Assembly: GCA_002320815.1 (NCBI GenBank)
Contig: DCLA01000053.1
Coordinates: 33,891 to 97,890, forward strand
Source: Myxococcales bacterium UBA1660
Lineage (GTDB): Bacteria; Myxococcota_A; Polyangia; Polyangiales; Houyiibacteriaceae
Length of the DNA: 64,000 nt
Direction of reading: 5' to 3'
A program made the position numbers and the translations under genes. Shown here piece by piece: positions 8,222 through 16,252 of the stretch. The notes under the pieces were generated by a model, which was given only the letters and a program-made list of their open reading frames with translations, was not told the origin of the DNA and ran no database searches. Each line of letters starts with the position of its first letter. Position 1 is the stretch's first letter.

Positions 8222-9757
8222 TCAGGGCATCGGCTGGGAGCGCGGGTTCGGGCTGGCGTCCATGCGCGGCCAGCCGTCGCGCCAGGCGAGGCGATCGACC
8301 AGCGCCACGCGGCCGGGCGACCCGCCGACGCTACCGGCGAGCCAGGAGTGGTACACGTGGACCCACTCGCCGCTGGGACCCCGGACCACCGAGCCGTGGC
8401 CCGGTCCGCCGAACGCATGGTTCGAGGTGAGGATGGGATCGCCGAGCTTGGTGAAGGGCCCGGTGGGCGAGGTCGCGCGCGCCACGCCCGCCGCGTAGCG
8501 CGAGGTCGCGTACCCGTTCGCGCTGTAGAAGAGGTAGTAGTAGTCGCCCTCGTGGATCATCCACTGGCCCTCGACCAGGGCGCCCTCCCAGGAGCGATCG
8601 TTGGTCAGGATCTGGGTACGGGATCCGGTGAGCGAGAGCCCGTCGTCGGCCAGGGGCTGGATGTAGATCGGAGTCCGCTGCCCCACCGCGTTGCCGTCGA
8701 CCTTCCAGGTGAGGAAGCGGCGGCCATCGGGCGCCTCGAAGAAGTGCGCGTCGATGACCCCGGGGTTCGGGTCGTAGACCAGCGGGTGCCCGATGTCGGT
8801 GTAGGGACCCAGCACGTCGTCGGCCCGGGCCGCGCCCACCGAGAGGTGCCCATCCGAGTGCCGCGCGCTGTAGTAGACCACCCAGTGGTCGCCCACCCGG
8901 TGGATCTCCGGGGCCCAGAAGTCCCGGGTGGCCCAGGTGGGGTTACCCGGGTTCCCCGAGGGGAAGACCCGGCCCGCGGTGGACCAGTGGACCAGGTCCG
9001 GCGAGGTGCGCATCACGAACCCGCCGGAGGTGCAGGCCATCACGTACTGGTCCCCCGCGCGGGTCACGCCGGGGTCCGGACAGTCGGTGGGCACCACCGG
9101 GTTCGCGAAGAGACCGCCGCATTGCTCGTAGCGGAAGGCCATGTCGCAGGTGCCGTCGAAGTGGGGAACCCAGCCGTTGGAGAGCGGCGCCGGCCGGGAG
9201 CTCCCGCTGCCCCCGCAGGTCCCATCCCAGGTCACCACGCCGTTCACGTCGTCGAAGTCGTTGGGGTGCCCGGGCGCGCGCAGCCACGAGGACCCGTAGC
9301 CGATGCGGGTGGTGCAGCGGTCGGGCGGCGAGTCCTCGCACGCGCCGCTCACGTCGAGCGCGATGACGCAGGAGCCCACGCCCTCGAAGTAGGGCTGCCA
9401 CCCGTTGCTCAAGGTGGCGAAGGAGTTCCCCGAGCCGTCCCGCTGGCAGGAGCCATCCCAGGTCACCCGGCCGTCGGTGACGTCGTAGTCGGTGGTGCGG
9501 TCCGGCGAGTGGATCCACGCCGACCCGTAGGTGATGTGGGTCCGGCAGGGCTCGGGCTCGGGCTCCGGGGCCCCCAGGTCGTCGGGCTCGGGGGTCCCGC
9601 CGTCTTCGAGCTCGGTGCCGCCGTCGTCGCCGGACGGGCCTCCGTCGCGCCGCCGCGACCCCCCGTCGACGGGCGCGGAGTCATCGGTGGCAGGGGTCCC
9701 CAACTCCTCGGAGCATCCGAGCGCGACCACGAGCAGACAAGCGAACCAGGTCTTCAT
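8222..9757 (-). CDS. Lipoprotein glycoside hydrolase family 43 with two Cys-rich repeats
   Basis: A 511-residue secreted lipoprotein. The start is the ATG at 9757, which opens a lipoprotein signal with lipobox VVALGC; the frame runs on upstream but has no signal there. A Ser/Asp/Glu/Pro-rich linker leads to two tandem repeats of about 65 residues (both with YGS.W, VTWDG.C and LSNGW), then a five-bladed GH43 domain. The likely catalytic triad is visible: Asp in CPDPG near 226, Asp in GVIDAHFF near 334 and Glu in WEGAL near 389. GH43 enzymes attack arabinan or xylan side chains, so polysaccharide scavenging at the cell surface is the likely role. The repeats may bind carbohydrate (inference). 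Confidence 0.88.
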   Translation of the reverse strand: MKTWFACLLVVALGCSEELGTPATDDSAPVDGGSRRRDGGPSGDDGGTELEDGGTPEPDDLGAPEPEPEPCRTHITYGSAWIHSPDRTTDYDVTDGRVTWDGSCQRDGSGNSFATLSNGWQPYFEGVGSCVIALDVSGACEDSPPDRCTTRIGYGSSWLRAPGHPNDFDDVNGVVTWDGTCGGSGSSRPAPLSNGWVPHFDGTCDMAFRYEQCGGLFANPVVPTDCPDPGVTRAGDQYVMACTSGGFVMRTSPDLVHWSTAGRVFPSGNPGNPTWATRDFWAPEIHRVGDHWVVYYSARHSDGHLSVGAARADDVLGPYTDIGHPLVYDPNPGVIDAHFFEAPDGRRFLTWKVDGNAVGQRTPIYIQPLADDGLSLTGSRTQILTNDRSWEGALVEGQWMIHEGDYYYLFYSANGYATSRYAAGVARATSPTGPFTKLGDPILTSNHAFGGPGHGSVVRGPSGEWVHVYHSWLAGSVGGSPGRVALVDRLAWRDGWPRMDASPNPRSQPMP

Positions 9758-9902
9758 ATCCCGAGGTGACAGCAACGAGCGTGCCGTCCCCCGACGAGCC
9801 GAAAGCCCGCGGCGGGTCCGCGACGCCGCGTCCGACGCGCGCCTTCGCCCACCCGACGACCACTTCCTGAACACCCGCCGCTCACGAGCGGCAGCGACCC
9901 GC

Positions 9903-11611
9903 TCATTCGAAGAAGCAGGTGAACGCACCGGTCATCGAGCCGAGCGTCTGGGGCACGGCGGGGCGCACGCGGCGCAGGAGACAGTCGGACGAGCTCGCGT
10001 CGCCGTCCACCCGCAGCGAGACCCGCTCCCCCTCTTCGTACCTCGCGAGGACTCGGTAGCGCCGCTGGGGACATGCCGCATTCACCGCTTCGAGGCGCTC
10101 CCCGAGGCTGCCCATCAAGATGCGATCCGAGGTCCCATCGGACAGATGACAGTAGCGATAGGAGACCGTCGGGCCGCTGTCCTCGGAGGCCGTCGCCGAC
10201 TCCGACCGGGCCCGTCGCGCTCTCCGTCGTCGCGCCGGGGCCCCCGATGAGGAGGCCTCGGAGCGGCTCCGATCGGCCTCGCCCGTCGGCTCTTCTGGCG
10301 CCTCGCCCTCGCCGTCCGTCGCCTCGTCGTCGGCCGGGCCCTGCGCGAGCAGTTCGCCCCCGGGCGGCTTGGGCTTCTCCACCACTTGGACCTGCGGCGG
10401 GATCACCAGGCGCTCCTCGGTCACCGGCGTCGGCGCCGCCGGAGCGTCCTGGGCCGACGGCGTCGCCGCGGCCGGGGGCTCCGCGGAGTCTCGGGTCAGT
10501 AGGAGCAGCGTCACCCCGAACGCGACCAGCGCCCCGACGACCCCGGCCAGCACCCGGAGCAGGACCAGCCGCGACGGCCGCCGCGGTCCACGGCCCGCGG
10601 TGGTCATCGCCATCACGCCCTTCGACGAGGGCCCAGAACCCGGCGGCATCGACGAGCGCGGCGGCATCGACGAGCGCGGCGGCATCGACGAACGCGGCGG
10701 CATCGACGAACGCGGCGCGACGTGGGGCGCGACCGGTCGGTTCGAGGGTCGCGCCGGGATCGTGGCCGGCGGCCCGCTCGGCCGCGGCACCGGCGCGCCC
10801 CCGCTCGAGCTCGGCCGGTCCACTCCCGGCACCGACCCCGGCGCCCGGATCCCGCTGACCCGCCCGGGCGGCTTCGGCTCCGTGGTCGGGAAGAGGTCGT
10901 CCTCGTCGGTGTCCATCGCCCCGATGGCGAAGTCGACGAAGGTCGTCTTCTTGACCGGCCGCGGCTGGCTGGCGCGGAGCAGCGCGTTGCGGAAGGCGCC
11001 CGCGCTCGCGAAGCGGCGCGTCGGATCGTAGGCCAGCGCGGACTCGACCACGTCGAAGAGCAGCGGGGGCAACGAGGGCGCCAGCGCACGCAGCGGCGCC
11101 GGCGGTCCCTGGGCGATCGCCCGGAGCGCTTCGTCCGGAGTCCCCGGGTACGCCGGGCGCCCCAGCAGCATCTCGTAGAGCAGCATCCCCGCGGCCCGGA
11201 TGTCCGCACGCTCGTCCGCGGGAGCTCCTCGGATCACCTCCGGCGCGATGTAGCGCGGAGTTCCCAGGAGCGCTGGGCGCCGGTGGTCTGCATCCGCTGC
11301 GCGAGGGTCTCGCCCTCCAGGAGCTCCAGCGCCAGGAAGGGCTCGCCCGCCGCGGTGACCCCGGAGTCGAAGATCCGCACGATGTTCGGATGATCGAGTT
11401 GGGCCAGCACCGCGGCCTCGCGCAGGAAGCGCTCGCGCTCGCGCCGCGCCAAGAGCACCTTCAGCGCCACCATCCGGCCCAGGACCTGATGGCGCGCCCG
11501 ATACACGCGGCCGAAACCTCCCGCTCCGATCTCCTCCAGGATCTCGTAGCGATCGATCACCCGACCCGCAGACTGTGGCCCCCCATGCACGGCGCGCCGA
11601 GTGTAGGCCAT
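9903..11611 (-). pseudogene. Ser/Thr protein kinase disrupted by an internal deletion and frameshift
   Basis: The frame from ATG 11611 encodes a normal Hanks-kinase N lobe (EIGAGGFGRVYRARH, MVALKVL, FLREAAVL) up to LAQRMQTTG, then leaves homology and stops near 11234. About 30 bp after the break another frame resumes with LLGTPRYIAPEVIRG, DERADIRAAGMLLYEML and the rest of the C lobe. The whole stretch that should carry HRDLKPxN and DFG, about 60 residues, is missing rather than shifted, so the deletion is close to 180 bp and not a multiple of three. Downstream are a (PPRSSM) repeat, a single membrane helix (LAGVVGALVAFGVTLLLL), an acidic/Pro linker and a periplasmic domain with paired cysteines. 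It is either a dead gene or an assembly collapse. Confidence 0.85.
10641..10712. repeat. Four tandem copies of an 18-bp unit inside the kinase gene
   Basis: Four head-to-tail copies of cggcggcatcgacgarcg, copies 1-2 with G and copies 3-4 with A at one position. On the minus strand each encodes the hexapeptide PPRSSM, in the juxtamembrane linker of the kinase. Copy-number change keeps the reading frame. Confidence 0.9.
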
Positions 11612-11669
11612 ACGGCCCCCCCGGCGAGCCGATTCCGTCCCGCGCGCGGGACGCGAAAGGCCCCCTCGG

Positions 11670-12596
11670 TCAGTCGGAGGAGACGCCGAAGACCCGCCGG
11701 TGCAGGGCCTCCGCCGCCGGCAACATCCCCAGCCCCGGATCCCCGAGCAGTCGGTCGTCGATCGCCGCCACCTGCCCCGAGCGACACGCGCGCAGCGGCG
11801 CGAAGGCCTCGCGCTCGCACAGGTCGCCCGCGGTGCCCGCCGGCACCACCAACCAATCGGGATCCATCCCGAGGAGCTGCTCGGTGTCGTAGCGCGGCCA
11901 GCCCCGGTGCCCGGCGTCGGCGGCGACGTCCCGGAGTCCCGCCGCGGTCAGCACGTCGTGGTAGCTGGTCCCCGCCGCGCCGCCGAAGAGCTGGTTGCCC
12001 CAGGCGCCCACGTAGACGCCTCCGGGTCGCGGCCCATCGGCGTCGGCGATGGCGTTCATCCGCTCGCGGAAGCGCGCCCCGAGCTGCTCGCCCCGCTCCG
12101 GCGCGCCGACCAAGCGGCCCAGGTCCGCCGCCGTGGCCACCACCGCGTCCACTCCCGAAGCGGACCCGATGTCGAAGACCCGCAGCCCCGCTTCGCGCAG
12201 TCGCGCCACCCGGCGCGCCTCGGCCACGTTGGAGACCACCAGCACCTCGGGCGCCAGCGCGATCAACGTCTCCAGGTCCGCCAGGTCCTCGATGGTCTCG
12301 CGCCCCGCGTGCCGCCAAGGCGTCTCCGAGCTGCGCAGCGACTCCCCGGTCACCGCCACCAGCCGCTCCGGCTCCAGGATCGCGTCGAGGATCTGGTCGC
12401 CCAGCGTCGTCCCGCTGGCCACCCGCGCGTAGCGCGCCACCGGCACCGCGGTCCCCGTCGCGTCCTCCACCGAGCCCGTCGCCACCACCGCCGCGCCGTC
12501 GCCGGAGTCCCGGAAGCGCAGCTCGAGCCCCCCGGCGAGCCCCAGCGCGAGCCCCAGACAGACCAAGGCCGCCCCGGCGTTGACCGCATCGATCAC
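11670..12596 (-). CDS. BtuF/FecB-like periplasmic substrate-binding protein
   Basis: A 308-residue class III periplasmic-binding fold. An N-terminal hydrophobic segment (about residues 5-25) exports or anchors it. Recognisable pieces are VARYARVASGTTLGDQILDAI, DLETLIALAPEVLVV, and the C-lobe pattern YDTEQLLGMDPDWLVV, all typical of ABC-type cobalamin or Fe-siderophore binding proteins. There is no permease or ATPase beside it, so it either serves a remote transporter or is an orphan metal-chelate receptor. It ends 58 bp before the kinase remnant on the same strand and is divergent from the next gene. Confidence 0.85.
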   Translation of the reverse strand: MIDAVNAGAALVCLGLALGLAGGLELRFRDSGDGAAVVATGSVEDATGTAVPVARYARVASGTTLGDQILDAILEPERLVAVTGESLRSSETPWRHAGRETIEDLADLETLIALAPEVLVVSNVAEARRVARLREAGLRVFDIGSASGVDAVVATAADLGRLVGAPERGEQLGARFRERMNAIADADGPRPGGVYVGAWGNQLFGGAAGTSYHDVLTAAGLRDVAADAGHRGWPRYDTEQLLGMDPDWLVVPAGTAGDLCEREAFAPLRACRSGQVAAIDDRLLGDPGLGMLPAAEALHRRVFGVSSD

Positions 12597-12770
12597 TCGC
12601 CGAGCCTAGTGCGCGCCCTCGACCCGCGCGACCCGCGAGCCGGTCGTGGCGAGCCCCAGCGCCCATACGGCGTATGACGGCCGCGGGGGAGCGTGCCGCG
12701 GCGGCTCCGTAGAGCGGATGGACGGCGCGACGAGGCGTCGTCGACCTCATCCTCACGAACCGGAGATCCC

Positions 12771-13229
12771 ATGACTCACGAATCCCCCAAGACCGCTCTC
12801 GCCTGGACCCTGGCCCTCGGAGGCGGACTCGCCGCCGGCGCCAGCATGATGCTCTTCGAGCAGGGCATGGCGAAGGTCCTGCTGCCCGCGGCGCTGATCG
12901 TCATCGCCGCCTTCGCCTCCACCTTCCTGACCAGCGTCCGCAAGCGCACCGCCGCCCTCGCCTGGCTCGGCGGCGGACTCCTCGCGGGCGTCGCCGCGTC
13001 GGTCGGTCGCTACCTCGAGCTGAGCGGAGCGGCCGAAGCGATGGCCGGAGCCGGCGCGAGCGCCGAAGAGGTCGCCGTGTTGACCGACGCGGCGCTCGCC
13101 GACGCCAAGCTGGGCCTCACGGCGGTGGTCTTCGGAGTCCTCGCGTTCGTCCTGGCGATCGTTCCCCTGGTCCTCGGCGCGGTCGCCCGACGAAAGCCGG
13201 CCACGACCCCGCTCGGCGCTCGCCCCTGA
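12771..13229 (+). CDS. Hypothetical four-helix inner-membrane protein
   Basis: A 152-residue protein from ATG 12771, preceded by GGAGA at the right distance. Four hydrophobic segments are visible: ALAWTLALGGGLAAGASMM, VLLPAALIVIAAFASTFL, ALAWLGGGLLAGVAASVG and LTAVVFGVLAFVLAIVPLVL, with a short acidic/Ala loop between the third and fourth. I do not recognise the family. The TetR regulator gene starts 21 bp after it on the same strand, so the two are probably an operon and the regulator may control this membrane protein. Confidence 0.75.
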   Translation: MTHESPKTALAWTLALGGGLAAGASMMLFEQGMAKVLLPAALIVIAAFASTFLTSVRKRTAALAWLGGGLLAGVAASVGRYLELSGAAEAMAGAGASAEEVAVLTDAALADAKLGLTAVVFGVLAFVLAIVPLVLGAVARRKPATTPLGARP

Positions 13230-13250
13230 GGTATCCTCGCGACGCCCCGG

Positions 13251-13835
13251 ATGGACACCCACGACAAGATCCTCGAGGCCGCCCAGCAGCTCGTCGAAGA
13301 GCAGGGGCGGCACTCGCTCTCCTTCCGCAAGGTCGCCGAGCGGGCGGGAGTGAGCGTGGGCAGCGTCCAGTACTACTTCTCCGCGATGGAGCAGCTCGTC
13401 GACGCGCTGACCGATCCCTGGCACGAGGGGCTCGACCGGATCCTGCGGGAGACGATGGTCGCGCTCCCCGCCGCGGAAGACCGACAGGAGCTCCTGGTCG
13501 AGATGTGTCTTCGGATCCACCGCCTCGCGGTGGAACACCGCGAGCTCCTCCTGACTCGTCATCTCGACACGCTCCAGCGCGGCGAGCTCCTCGCCCGACG
13601 ACGCCAGCCGGCCTTCCGCGCGCTCGAGCAAGGCGCCAAGATGGCCGCCGCCCTCGTGGGCGGCGACCCGGAGCGCTGGCGCCTCACGATGATGGGCATC
13701 GAGCACCTGCTCGTGGGCTTCGCGCTCTCCGACCGCGCCGCCGAGACCGGGAGCGACGCCGCGGCCGTGGAGGCCTTCCTGCGCGACGCGATCCTCGGCA
13801 TGGGCCGCCGGGCCCTCGCCCTCGACGAGTCGTGA
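13251..13835 (+). CDS. TetR/AcrR family transcriptional regulator
   Basis: A 194-residue one-component regulator. The N-terminal helix-turn-helix is clear: ILEAAQQLVEEQG, then LSFRKVAERAGVSVGSVQYYF at about 23-43. The C-terminal ligand domain is all-helical and too variable to assign a ligand. The gene is 21 bp downstream of a small membrane protein on the same strand, and it probably represses that operon. The start at ATG 13251 puts the HTH at the normal position. Confidence 0.93.
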   Translation: MDTHDKILEAAQQLVEEQGRHSLSFRKVAERAGVSVGSVQYYFSAMEQLVDALTDPWHEGLDRILRETMVALPAAEDRQELLVEMCLRIHRLAVEHRELLLTRHLDTLQRGELLARRRQPAFRALEQGAKMAAALVGGDPERWRLTMMGIEHLLVGFALSDRAAETGSDAAAVEAFLRDAILGMGRRALALDES

Positions 13836-13890
13836 TCGAGCGCCGAGGGACTCGGCTGGACGCGAGGGGTCGCGACCCTACAGACGGCCC

Positions 13891-14097
13891 ATGTCCGAGA
13901 ACACCTACAAGATGATCAAGCTCGCTGGCTCCTCCACGGACTCCATCGAGGACGCCATCCAGAACGCCATCACCAAGTCCGGCGAGTCCATCGACCACCT
14001 CCGCTGGTTCGAGGTCCAGGAGACCCGCGGCCACATCGAGAACGGCAAGGTCGCCCACTACCAGGTGGTCATCGAAGTCGGCTTCACCATCGAGTGA
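13891..14097 (+). CDS. Dodecin (flavin storage protein)
   Basis: A 68-residue dodecin. It aligns end to end with the family: YKMIKLAGSS at the N terminus, DAIQNAITK helix, LRWFEVQETRG with the flavin-stacking Trp39, and YQVVIEVGFTIE at the C terminus. Dodecins form hollow dodecamers that bind flavin dimers, buffering free riboflavin or FMN; the archaeal and bacterial types differ in preferred ligand. The gene stands alone, 55 bp after the TetR gene, and points at the left boundary of the genomic island. Confidence 0.95.
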   Translation: MSENTYKMIKLAGSSTDSIEDAIQNAITKSGESIDHLRWFEVQETRGHIENGKVAHYQVVIEVGFTIE

Positions 14098-14191
14098 CGC
14101 GCCGGGGCGCGCCCCCGTGCGCCCCGACCGCCCCCTGGCCCACAGCTCGCCGGCGGTCGCGATGCGGCGAGCCCCGAGCGTACGCGGGCCC

Positions 14192-14224
14192 GAAAAAGCA
14201 AAAGCCCCGCGGAATCGCGAGGCT
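14192..14224 (-). terminator. Intrinsic terminator left of the island (displaced tRNA-Phe terminator)
   Basis: On the minus strand a 9-bp stem (14216-14224 with 14203-14211, one G-U pair) and a 4-base loop are followed by TTTTGCTTTTT. It sits just beyond the partial tRNA repeat, where a terminator for the pre-integration tRNA-Phe gene would be. It may now also stop read-through from the island. Confidence 0.8.
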
Positions 14225-14230
14225 TTCTTG

Positions 14231-14277
14231 GGTGCCCAGAGGCGGAATCGAACCGTCGACACGGGGATTTTCAATCC
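14231..14277 (-). repeat. attL: 47-bp copy of the tRNA-Phe 3' end
   Basis: This is identical over 47 bp to 28595-28641. It covers the T arm, variable region and anticodon-side 3' half of tRNA-Phe and stops before the anticodon stem is completed, so it is not a functional tRNA. A perfect repeat of this length at the two ends of an accessory region is the footprint of site-specific integration into a tRNA gene. Confidence 0.95.
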
Positions 14278-14374
14278 AGGGCGAGGGGGCGAAGAAGTCA
14301 AGGCATTCCAAGTGGTTGGAGCGGCTGGAGTGAGCTGCTGTGTCTGTCTGCGTGACAGGCGGGGAGCGCCCGAC

Positions 14375-14944
14375 TCAGTCGTGCCTCCCGTCGCCCCGCG
14401 CGTAGAAGCGAATCAGACAGGCGTGAAGCAGGACCCAGGCGTGGGTCTGCATGCGCGCTACGATCCTGGCGTGGGTTCCGACCGCTCCGCGGTGCAACGT
14501 CACGGGTTGAAGGAAGCTACCCAGCCGGTGAAGCTCGTCGCCACCTGGCCACGGCGGCACATAGAAGCCGCGGAACGCATCGTACTGCTTCAGCTGGGAG
14601 AGGCGCTCCTTGCCGACCTCGTTCGCGGTACCGAGAACGGCCAGAGGTACGACCTGGGTCCACTCCACCTCTTCGATGGCTCGGTCCGAGTCACATGAGT
14701 TGCCGACCACGAGCCAGTGCTCGCGCTCATCCGTGAGAGCCGGGACGCCGTCGTCTGCAATCACCGGGACAGAAGCCGGCAGTTCGAGAATATCCCCGTG
14801 GCAGGGCTGAGGAAGCCGGTCGTCCCGAAGATCCGCCAGGGACCAGAATCTCGAACCGAGATCGTCGGCCGTCGCCAGTTGCCGAATGTAGTCGACCAGC
14901 CCCTCGAAGTCGTGGATGGGCGGCCAGCGATCCCCCTCCGCCAT
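14375..14944 (-). CDS. Hypothetical protein, third gene of the TIGR04255 operon
   Basis: A 189-residue soluble protein with no signal peptide or membrane helix. A central WLVVGNSCDSD...WTQVVPLAVL segment has an N-S-C-D motif followed by a hydrophobic strand; this resembles a small class of island-borne proteins with a conserved Cys-Asp, but I cannot name the family. The C-terminal region contains FLQPVTLHR and ARMQTHAWVLLHACLIRF. It starts one base after the stop of the upstream gene, so the two are translationally linked. Likely partner of the two upstream genes; function unknown. Confidence 0.75.
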   Translation of the reverse strand: MAEGDRWPPIHDFEGLVDYIRQLATADDLGSRFWSLADLRDDRLPQPCHGDILELPASVPVIADDGVPALTDEREHWLVVGNSCDSDRAIEEVEWTQVVPLAVLGTANEVGKERLSQLKQYDAFRGFYVPPWPGGDELHRLGSFLQPVTLHRGAVGTHARIVARMQTHAWVLLHACLIRFYARGDGRHD

Positions 14945-14945
14945 G

Positions 14946-15272
14946 CTACTTCTTCAAACGCCGCTCCAACGGCTTACGCACCGCTAGACCCTTGGTGTGC
15001 TTGGACAGAAGCTCGTCCACCAGCGCGTTGCCGGCATCGGTCGTCGGGAGGAGGGCCACCTTTTCGATCACCGACGCCGCTTCATGGACGACATCGCATG
15101 GGTTGGGTGCGGCGTGAAGTGCTCCAGTACCCGTCTCGACCACCAGCGGCTTGAGATCGGAGGGCAGCGGTGTGCCCGTCGAGCCAGTGATCGAGTACTC
15201 GATCCTCTGCGGGCCTGGGGACGTGGCCGGAACGTAGGAGCCATGAGCAAACGCCAACATCTTCTCCTTCAT
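14946..15272 (-). CDS. Hypothetical protein, second gene of the TIGR04255 operon
   Basis: A 108-residue protein. I chose the ATG at 15272 because it overlaps the upstream stop as ATGA; an in-frame ATG at 15296 would add 8 residues. The sequence starts MKEKMLAFAHGSYV and ends in a very basic tail (RKPLERRLKK). The middle contains VVHEAASVIEKVALLPTTD, a likely helix. It has no recognisable domain. Overlap with the upstream gene and a one-base gap to the downstream gene suggest a three-protein module. Confidence 0.72.
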   Translation of the reverse strand: MKEKMLAFAHGSYVPATSPGPQRIEYSITGSTGTPLPSDLKPLVVETGTGALHAAPNPCDVVHEAASVIEKVALLPTTDAGNALVDELLSKHTKGLAVRKPLERRLKK

Positions 15273-16033
15273 TTCCTCGTCCCTTCTCTCATCCAACGCA
15301 AAAGCTCGGGCCCGGCCGCAGTGCGGAACACGCTGAAGATGTCCCCTGCAAAGCGCATGAGCGTGTCTTGGATAGCATCGACGTCCAGGTCTTGCTCAGC
15401 GTACCGGTCGATGTCGAGTCGGAAGCGCGCCTCGCGCTCCGGCTCGGGCACCATCCCATAACGCAGAGTCAGTCGGCCACCATCCAAACCTCCCGAGAAC
15501 TCCGAGCCGAACGAAATTCCCTCGAGATCAGCCAGTCCGCAGGGCACGTGGATGAAATCGGGTGCGACCAGGTCGCCCCAAGCCACCTCGGTCTGCAGGT
15601 CGGCGCCGATCCGCTTCCGGTCGAGGAGGTTCACGTAGCGTAGACCGAGCCGTAGCGGGCTAACCGGGTCATAGACCGCGCGGAGCGCCTTCATGACCGC
15701 AGCGAAATCGCCTAGCAGTGCGTCCCGCTCGATGTGAGCCCGTGTCTCGAGGGCAACCGCGTGGGTGCTCAGAAACACCGTGCCGCTGGCGTCCTTCGTC
15801 TGGAACCGGAACTCACGTTCGTTCCGTGTGCGCACTCCCAGGGCGGGATTGATCTCGAAGGACTGCGTCTCCTGCACCTCAAACTTGGGGAAGCGCCCGC
15901 GAATGCCGTCCTGGAAGTCGGCTACGCGGTCGCCCACCTTGAGGATCGGGTCGAACCGCAGCTGCACGATCACCGCTTCGAGAGGGTTCCGTGGATAGGT
16001 TCGATGGTCGTGGTCGGGAAGGCGCCAGGCCAT
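15269..16033 (-). CDS. TIGR04255 family protein
   Basis: A 254-residue protein matching the sporadically distributed TIGR04255 family: N-terminal NPLEAVIVQLRFDP (16-29), then ...QETQSFEINPALG, FRFQTKDASGTVFLS, LRLGLRYVNLLDR, and a C-terminal helical part ending in FSVFRTAAGPELLRWM. Members are typically 240-280 residues and occur patchily in accessory regions; no biochemical function is established to my knowledge. It leads the three-gene operon, with its stop overlapping the next start. The 219 bp upstream to the DUF6338-like gene presumably hold its promoter. Confidence 0.85.
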   Translation of the reverse strand: MAWRLPDHDHRTYPRNPLEAVIVQLRFDPILKVGDRVADFQDGIRGRFPKFEVQETQSFEINPALGVRTRNEREFRFQTKDASGTVFLSTHAVALETRAHIERDALLGDFAAVMKALRAVYDPVSPLRLGLRYVNLLDRKRIGADLQTEVAWGDLVAPDFIHVPCGLADLEGISFGSEFSGGLDGGRLTLRYGMVPEPEREARFRLDIDRYAEQDLDVDAIQDTLMRFAGDIFSVFRTAAGPELLRWMREGTRK

Positions 16034-16252
16034 GAGGCCTCCGTATCATGCCAACAACCGGGATCGCGGTCCATTCCGGCAGGCATCGACCACATTGCCG
16101 ACGAGCGGGAACGGCGCGCGCTCGGAGGACGACCATGATGCCCCGACCAGCTCCCGTCCCTGCCGTAGGCCTCAGATGCCCCCGCCCCTGCCGTGGGATT
16201 GGGTCTGGGACCCTGCCCACCTCATGGTGAAGGGTCCATTGCGACCGGAACG

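Noticed and set aside
10641..10712. CRISPR-like repeat array
   Set aside because: The 18-bp copies are adjacent with no spacers and encode an in-frame hexapeptide repeat.
11230..11310. Programmed ribosomal frameshift in the kinase
   Set aside because: Frameshifting cannot restore the HRD and DFG codons, which are absent from all frames; there is no slippery heptamer.
14094..14333. Short frames reading into the tRNA repeat (PRGGIEPSTRGFS)
   Set aside because: This peptide is what a tRNA 3' end gives when translated; it is a known false gene product.
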